Shown here in pieces: positions 59,599 through 64,000 of a stretch of 64,000 nt of DNA. Numbering within the stretch: position 1 is the first letter of the stretch; every line of letters starts with the position of its first letter. The notes under the pieces are model-generated. The model was not told the DNA's origin. It did not search any database and worked only from the letters and a program-made list of their open reading frames with translations. The translations under genes and the position numbers were made by a program. The stretch is from Sphingobium lactosutens (lineage in GTDB: Bacteria; Pseudomonadota; Alphaproteobacteria; Sphingomonadales; Sphingomonadaceae). The stretch spans positions 29,116-93,115 of the forward strand of contig NZ_QJQX01000039.1 of assembly GCF_013393185.1 (NCBI RefSeq), written 5' to 3'.

Positions 59599-60345
59599 TC
59601 AATTGTCGGACTTTTGTCCCAGCTCCGCGTCGTCGGCTTCGGCAATGGAATCGCTCAGTTCGGAATGGCGATGGAGACTTTCCAGCATGTGCGCACGTGC
59701 GGCAGCCCGTGCCTTCTCGATATCCATGCGGATGATGGCGTCGAGCACCGCATCATGCTCGTCCCGCACCTTATCGGCATAGGCGTGGTGCGCCGCGTCC
59801 GACTGATCGCGCAGATAGAGGCTGCGCGGCGGCACCAGCCGGACGCCGAGAAAGTCGATGAAACGGGCGAAATAATCGTTCCGCGTAGCCCGCGCGATCG
59901 CGAGATGGAACTGGCTATCCGCCAGAGCAGACGCCGCAGGATCGTCACTGACCTCGCGCATCTGCCGCAGTGCGGCGCGCATTGCGGCAATATCCTCCTG
60001 CGTCCGTCGGGCGGCCGCCAAGCCCGCCATCTCCGTTTCGATCGCCAGCCGCATCTCCAACAGCTTGATGACGTCGGACAGTTCGGACAATTCCTCGCGC
60101 GTCACCTGAAACGCGCGATAGCGCGCATTTTCAGACACATAAACGCCGGAACCCTGCCGCGCCACGGCAAAGCCCTGCGCTTCCAGCCGAGCCACCGCTT
60201 CGCGCACCACGGTGCGACTGACCTCCTCCGTCTCGGCAATATCCTTTTGCGAGGGCAGCTTGGAGCCGGCCGGAATTTCGCCCGAAACAATCTGTGCCTC
60301 AAGCTTGGAATAGAGAATGTCCGCGAGCGAAACGGCCTTGGTCAT
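59599..60345 (-). CDS. GntR/FadR-family transcriptional regulator
   Basis: 248 aa from the ATG at 60345. N-terminal winged helix (KLEAQIVSGEIPAGSKLPSQ, VSRTVVREAVARLEAQGF split by a short link) and an all-helical FCD sensor domain (ADSQFHLAIARATRN, with later His residues in RDEHDAVLDAI for metal or ligand). UxuR/ExuR-like members sense uronate-pathway intermediates. It sits between the TonB operon and the divergent DUF4861-GH154 pair, each with the same candidate operator, so it probably represses both until the glycan appears. Confidence 0.92.
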   Translation of the reverse strand: MTKAVSLADILYSKLEAQIVSGEIPAGSKLPSQKDIAETEEVSRTVVREAVARLEAQGFAVARQGSGVYVSENARYRAFQVTREELSELSDVIKLLEMRLAIETEMAGLAAARRTQEDIAAMRAALRQMREVSDDPAASALADSQFHLAIARATRNDYFARFIDFLGVRLVPPRSLYLRDQSDAAHHAYADKVRDEHDAVLDAIIRMDIEKARAAARAHMLESLHRHSELSDSIAEADDAELGQKSDN

Positions 60346-60440
60346 GTACAGATGCTTTCGTGAATCACGGCAGGAAGGATGAAACTGTCCTGCAAATCTA
60401 CCGCAAGGCCTTGGCAAACGACAGACGCTAATTTATCAGC

Positions 60441-60451
60441 TTATCATATAA
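60441..60451. promoter_or_regulatory. Candidate GntR operator TTATCATATAA (divergent promoter)
   Basis: Exact repeat of the 59575 site, 20 bases before the DUF4861 start and about 96 bases before the regulator start. It lies inside a larger inverted repeat, AATTTAT (60430-60436) and ATAAATT (60448-60454). Confidence 0.6.
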
Positions 60452-60470
60452 ATTTGAGAGGAGACGCGGC

Positions 60471-61412
60471 ATGGTTCGGGTTACGCACGGAGTTTGGCGG
60501 ACATCGCGGTGCGCGATCGGCCTTGCCGCCCTGCTTGCCGTGACGAGCGGCCTGGCCGCGCCGCCGATGCCGGTCGACAAACCGCTTCCTCCGCCCCCCA
60601 GCCGGGTCGCGGCCGCCGTCGCGCAGGTCGCCGCCTATCGCTACGACGATCTGCTCTGGGAAAATGACAGGACGGCCCATCGCATCTACGGCCATGCACT
60701 GGAGGCGGCCGAACCGCCATCGGGATCAGGCATCGACAGCTGGGGCAAGAATGTCGCCTGGCCCTTTGCCGACAGGCAACTGCGATCGGGGGACCAGCAT
60801 GGCTATCATGGCGAGGGGCTGGACTTCTACAATGTCGGCACCACGCGCGGCGCGGGCGGCCTGGGCATCTGGCATGACAACAAGCTGTGGACGTCGCGCA
60901 ACTATGTCCGCTCCCATATCCTGAAATCCGGGGGCAAGACGGCGGACTTCACCGTCGACTATGCGCCCTGGCCGGTGGATACCGGCCGCAAGGTGTGGGA
61001 GACGCGCCGCTTCACCCTGCCGCTCGGCACGCATTTCACCCGCATGGTGTCGACGCTCCAGTCCGACAGCGCCGCTCCGCTGATTGTCGGGATCGGTGTC
61101 GGGAAACGCACAACCGGCGCGCGCCACGGCGAGGTGACGGTCGATCGCACGAAGGGAATGATCAGCTGGTGGGGGCCGGACGATGGCGATCACGGCCGCA
61201 TAGCCATCGCCATCCGCGTCGACCCCGCCCGCATTACCGAAATACGGCAGGATTTCGACAATCATCTGATCCTGCTGACCGTAAAGCCTGGCGAACCCTT
61301 CGTCTATTATTCGGGCAGCGCCTGGAGCCATGGCGAAGGCGGCTTTACCAGCCGCGCCGCATGGGACGCCTATGCCGCCCAGCCCCTCGACTTCAGCCTG
61401 CCCAAGGAGTGA
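60471..61412 (+). CDS. DUF4861 family secreted protein
   Basis: 313 aa with a signal peptide (GLAALLAVTSGLAA). Recognised by DDLLWENDRTAHRIYG (~residues 59-74) and GIDSWGKNVAW, shared by DUF4861 proteins found in loci for rhamnogalacturonan, ulvan and other uronate glycans. Beta-rich, probably a periplasmic or surface carbohydrate-active protein; its activity is not established from what I can see. Start supported by GAGAGGAG nearby. The next gene starts two bases after its stop. Confidence 0.85.
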   Translation: MVRVTHGVWRTSRCAIGLAALLAVTSGLAAPPMPVDKPLPPPPSRVAAAVAQVAAYRYDDLLWENDRTAHRIYGHALEAAEPPSGSGIDSWGKNVAWPFADRQLRSGDQHGYHGEGLDFYNVGTTRGAGGLGIWHDNKLWTSRNYVRSHILKSGGKTADFTVDYAPWPVDTGRKVWETRRFTLPLGTHFTRMVSTLQSDSAAPLIVGIGVGKRTTGARHGEVTVDRTKGMISWWGPDDGDHGRIAIAIRVDPARITEIRQDFDNHLILLTVKPGEPFVYYSGSAWSHGEGGFTSRAAWDAYAAQPLDFSLPKE

Positions 61413-61414
61413 TC

Positions 61415-62692
61415 ATGTCCCCCATGCTGGATCGCCGCGCGATGTTGACCGGCGTCGCCGCCGGAAGCGCAGCCCTGTCTGCCCTGCCCGCCCTTGCCCA
61501 GACGCAAGCTCCGGCTACCTCCGCCGACAGCGCGGACGACCGTGCCTATATGCTCGGGCTGCTCGAACGCATGGCCACGCCCATCCTGTCGCGGATGGCG
61601 AAGGGGCGCCTGCAACAGCAATGGACGCCCGAACTCAGCCCGACCTGGGACGGCCGCAATCCCAAGGTCGCCTATCTGGAAGCCTTCGGACGATTGATCG
61701 ACGGAATCGCGCCCTGGCTGGCCCTGACCGACGACAGCGGTGCAGAAGGACGATTGCGAGCGCAAATGCGGAGCCAGGCGCTGGAAAGCTATGTCCATAG
61801 CGTCGACCCGCGCAGCCCCGACTATCTGTTGTGGAGCAGCGAAGGGCAGGCGCTGGTCGATTCCGCCTATTTCACCAGCGCGCTGCTGCGCGCGCCACAG
61901 GCCTTGTGGGAACCGCTGGATCGCAAGACCAAGGATCGGATCATCGCCGAGATCCAGGGGCTGCGCCGCGTATCGCCGCCTTATACCAACTGGCTGCTGT
62001 TCGCAGCGATGAACGAGGCTTTCCTGCTGTCGGTCGGCGCGCAATGGGATCCGGTGCGCGTCGACATGGCGGTCCGCAAGTTCGGCGAATGGTATGTCGG
62101 CGACGGCTGGTATGCGGACGGCGTCCATTTCCATTTCGACATGTATAACAGCTATGTCATCCATCCGATGCTGACCCAGATATTGGAAGTGCTGGTCCGC
62201 ACAGACGCACGATTCAACAGCCTGGGGGCAAAGGAGAAGCTGCCGGTGCAGATCAAGCGGATGCAGCGTTTCGGCGAAGCGCTGGAGCGGATGATCGGGC
62301 CGGACGGCGCCTTTCCGCCCGTCGGCCGGTCGCTCACCTATCGGACGGCGGTGCACCAGCCCCTGGCCTATCTGGCATGGCGCAAGCTGCTGCACGAGAA
62401 GCTGCCCGAAGGCCAGGTGCGTGCCGCGACGCTGGCGACGCAGCGACGCATCTTCGCCGACCCCAGCAATTTCAACGCGGACGGCTTCCTGACCATCGGC
62501 TTTGCCCAACATCAGCCATCGCTGGGCGACGTCTATTCCAACGCCGGCAGCATGTACATCACGGCCGAAAGCCTTCTGGCGCTGGGCTTGCCCGCCGACG
62601 ACAGCTACTGGACCGCGCCCGCCCAGCCCTGGACGATGCGCAAGGCCTATGGCGGGGAGAATTTCCCCAAGGACTATTATGTCGACTTCTGA
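61415..62692 (+). CDS. DUF2264-like glycoside hydrolase (GH154-type)
   Basis: 425 aa from the ATG with AAGGAG five bases upstream. A Tat-like signal (DRRAMLTGVAAGSAALSALPALAQ) directs export. The rest is helical, as in alpha/alpha barrels, with SPDYLLWSSEGQALVDSAYF, TNWLLFAAMNEAF, GDGWYADGVHFHFDMYNSYV in pieces, marks of the DUF2264 family. Members are glucuronidase-like enzymes acting on plant or algal glycans. With DUF4861 it forms a small operon opposite the GntR gene. The 166 bases after it hold no gene. Confidence 0.8.
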   Translation: MSPMLDRRAMLTGVAAGSAALSALPALAQTQAPATSADSADDRAYMLGLLERMATPILSRMAKGRLQQQWTPELSPTWDGRNPKVAYLEAFGRLIDGIAPWLALTDDSGAEGRLRAQMRSQALESYVHSVDPRSPDYLLWSSEGQALVDSAYFTSALLRAPQALWEPLDRKTKDRIIAEIQGLRRVSPPYTNWLLFAAMNEAFLLSVGAQWDPVRVDMAVRKFGEWYVGDGWYADGVHFHFDMYNSYVIHPMLTQILEVLVRTDARFNSLGAKEKLPVQIKRMQRFGEALERMIGPDGAFPPVGRSLTYRTAVHQPLAYLAWRKLLHEKLPEGQVRAATLATQRRIFADPSNFNADGFLTIGFAQHQPSLGDVYSNAGSMYITAESLLALGLPADDSYWTAPAQPWTMRKAYGGENFPKDYYVDF

Positions 62693-62858
62693 CCGGTCAC
62701 ACCATCTTTCCACATATAGAGGACGTGACAGCCGACGTCTTGGCCGGGTGGGCGAGGATGATCGCCCCCCCGTCAGCGCGACCGCCGACAATCCAAGGGC
62801 CATGGCGAGGCCCTGGGACGATTGCCGCGGACGGCAGCGGGCGGTTCGGCGTCGTATC

Positions 62859-63608
62859 CTATCCGTCGCGCGCGACTTGAAAACCGGCGAAGGACTGGCT
62901 GACCGGCATCAGTTCGATGCTGTTGAAATTAAGGTGAGGCGGCTGGCCCGCGACCCAGAGCAGGGTCTGGGCGATATCCTCCGCCGTCATCGGATTGGCA
63001 TTGCCGTAGAGCGTATCCGATGCCGTCTGGCTGCCAGTACGCACCAGTGTGAATTCCGTTTCGACCATACCCGGTTCGATCGAGGCGACGCGCACGCCTG
63101 TCCCATGCAGGTCTGAACGGAGGCCGAGGGAGAATTGCTTCACGAACGCCTTGGTGCCGCCATAGACATTGCCACCGGCATAAGGATAGGTCGCAGCAAC
63201 CGAGCTCAGGTTGATGATCGCCCCCTTGCGTTCGACCAGACGGGGCAGCAGTTTGTGGGTGATCGCTACGAGGCCGCTGATATTGGTGTCGATCATCTGC
63301 TGCCATTGCGCGAGGTCAGCCTGCTGACCGGGCGCCGTACCGAGCGCCAGCCCCGCATTGTTGACGAGCAGGTCGATACTTTGGAAAGCCTCCGGCAACG
63401 ACGCCAATGCTTCATCGATCGCCGCTCCGTCACGCATGTCGAATGTAAGAATCTGCATCTGCGGTCCGATCTCCGCAGCCAGCGCCTCCAGCCGGTCGGC
63501 GCGGCGACCGGTGCCGATCACCTGCCAGCCCGCCGCCGCAAAGGCACGCACGGCAGCTTCGCCGATCCCTGCGGTGGCTCCCGTGATGAAGGCCGTCCTG
63601 TTCGTCAT
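62859..63608 (-). CDS. YdfG-like short-chain dehydrogenase
   Basis: 249 aa, near the 248 aa of E. coli YdfG. ATG at 63608 has AGGAG seven bases upstream; longer starts extend into the other SDR. Motifs: GATAGIGEA for NADP binding, an Arg pair in GTGRRADRLE, NNAGLALG, Ser in NLSSVA and catalytic YGGTK. The family reduces or oxidises 3-hydroxy acids such as serine or 3-hydroxypropionate. It may act in uronate breakdown, but position alone supports that. Confidence 0.85.
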   Translation of the reverse strand: MTNRTAFITGATAGIGEAAVRAFAAAGWQVIGTGRRADRLEALAAEIGPQMQILTFDMRDGAAIDEALASLPEAFQSIDLLVNNAGLALGTAPGQQADLAQWQQMIDTNISGLVAITHKLLPRLVERKGAIINLSSVAATYPYAGGNVYGGTKAFVKQFSLGLRSDLHGTGVRVASIEPGMVETEFTLVRTGSQTASDTLYGNANPMTAEDIAQTLLWVAGQPPHLNFNSIELMPVSQSFAGFQVARDG

Positions 63609-63616
63609 ATTTGCTC

Positions 63617-64000
63617 CTATTCCAAATCGCCGCCCGCTACGGGCAGCACACTCCCCGTCACATAGGAGGCTTCGTCCGAAGCGAGAAACAATATCGGACC
63701 AACCTGCTCCTCCAGCGTGCCATAGCGCCGGAAAAAAGCTGGAATCCGTAACCTGAGCGACGACATTGCGCATCCAGATATCTTCCTGCGCGCTATTCCC
63801 TTCCGGGTTGCGGGGGACGCGGCGTTCGGGCGCAGCCATGCCGCCCGGCGCGGTCGCGACGACGCGGATACCCTGGGCGGCATATTCCATGGCCAGGCTC
63901 TGAGTGACGGCGTTCACCCCGCCCTTGGCCGCCGAATAGGGGACGCGATGGATGCCGCGCGTCGCGTTGGAGGAGACATTGACGATCGTGCCGCCGCCCC
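63617..64000 (-). pseudogene. BenD-like SDR, frameshifted and cut by the window edge
   Basis: Reading from the edge, one frame gives GTIVNVSSNATRGIH, PYSAAKGGVNAVTQSLAMEY and NVVAQVTDSSFF, then the neighbouring frame continues RRYGTLEEQVGPILFLASDEASYVTG and ends VAGGDLE. Joined, this matches the C-terminal half of benzoate-diol dehydrogenase BenD-type enzymes. The break is at an A6 run (63732-63737); five A's would restore the frame. The start is outside the window. It may be a real frameshift or a base-calling error; the gene is otherwise well kept. Confidence 0.7.

Overview
The window looks like a chromosomal segment of a sphingomonad (Alphaproteobacteria, Sphingobium/Sphingomonas-like). 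The reasons are the high G+C coding sequence, frequent GTG starts, two TonB-dependent receptors (one of the large oligosaccharide type common in this order), and a complete Wzx/Wzy-type exopolysaccharide (EPS) locus. I saw no rRNA, tRNA, CRISPR array or insertion sequence.

Layout. (1) 39-13751, minus strand: an operon of three very large proteins of unknown function (2428, 1044 and 1093 aa), joined by a 4-base overlap and a 13-base gap. One carries an OmpA-like segment, one Fn3-like repeats, and one a degenerate phospholipase-D-like end. (2) 13955-47584: an EPS biosynthesis locus. It has an SGNH-type lipoprotein, a WecG/TagA glycosyltransferase, a Wza-like exporter with a beta-barrel partner, several GT2/GT4 glycosyltransferases, a WcaJ-type initiating phosphotransferase, a Wzx flippase, a Wzy/ligase-type polymerase, a clan-A-like glycosidase, two 2OG-Fe(II) oxygenases, and a Wzz/CpsD pair. 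Inside it sits a compact NRPS-PKS line (20900-31902) with its own 4'-phosphopantetheinyl transferase. Two tiny LuxR-type HTH proteins lie around an AT-rich spacer rich in palindromes. (3) 47819-50570: a TonB-dependent siderophore receptor behind a Fur-box-like palindrome, followed by a decayed MFS transporter. (4) 50975-62692: a small lipoprotein gene, then a polysaccharide utilisation locus for an unsaturated-uronate-containing glycan: GH2, KduI, GH105, TonB receptor, GntR regulator, DUF4861 and DUF2264/GH154-like genes. (5) 62859-64000: a YdfG-like SDR and a frameshifted BenD-like SDR running off the edge.

The most interesting system is the NRPS-PKS pair. The first protein reads formyltransferase - partial condensation-like region - adenylation domain split by a luciferase-like monooxygenase - carrier. 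Its specificity residues read DILQMGMIWK, close to a glycine code. The second reads KS-AT-KR-DH-ACP-TE, and its thioesterase has Cys at the nucleophile position. The NRPS, PKS, a GT2 glycosyltransferase and the phosphopantetheinyl transferase are linked by 1-4 base overlaps. I infer a short N-formylglycyl-derived C4 acyl product, possibly oxygenated, which is either attached to or exported with the sugar chain or glycosylated as a small molecule. No product of this kind is proven by the sequence.
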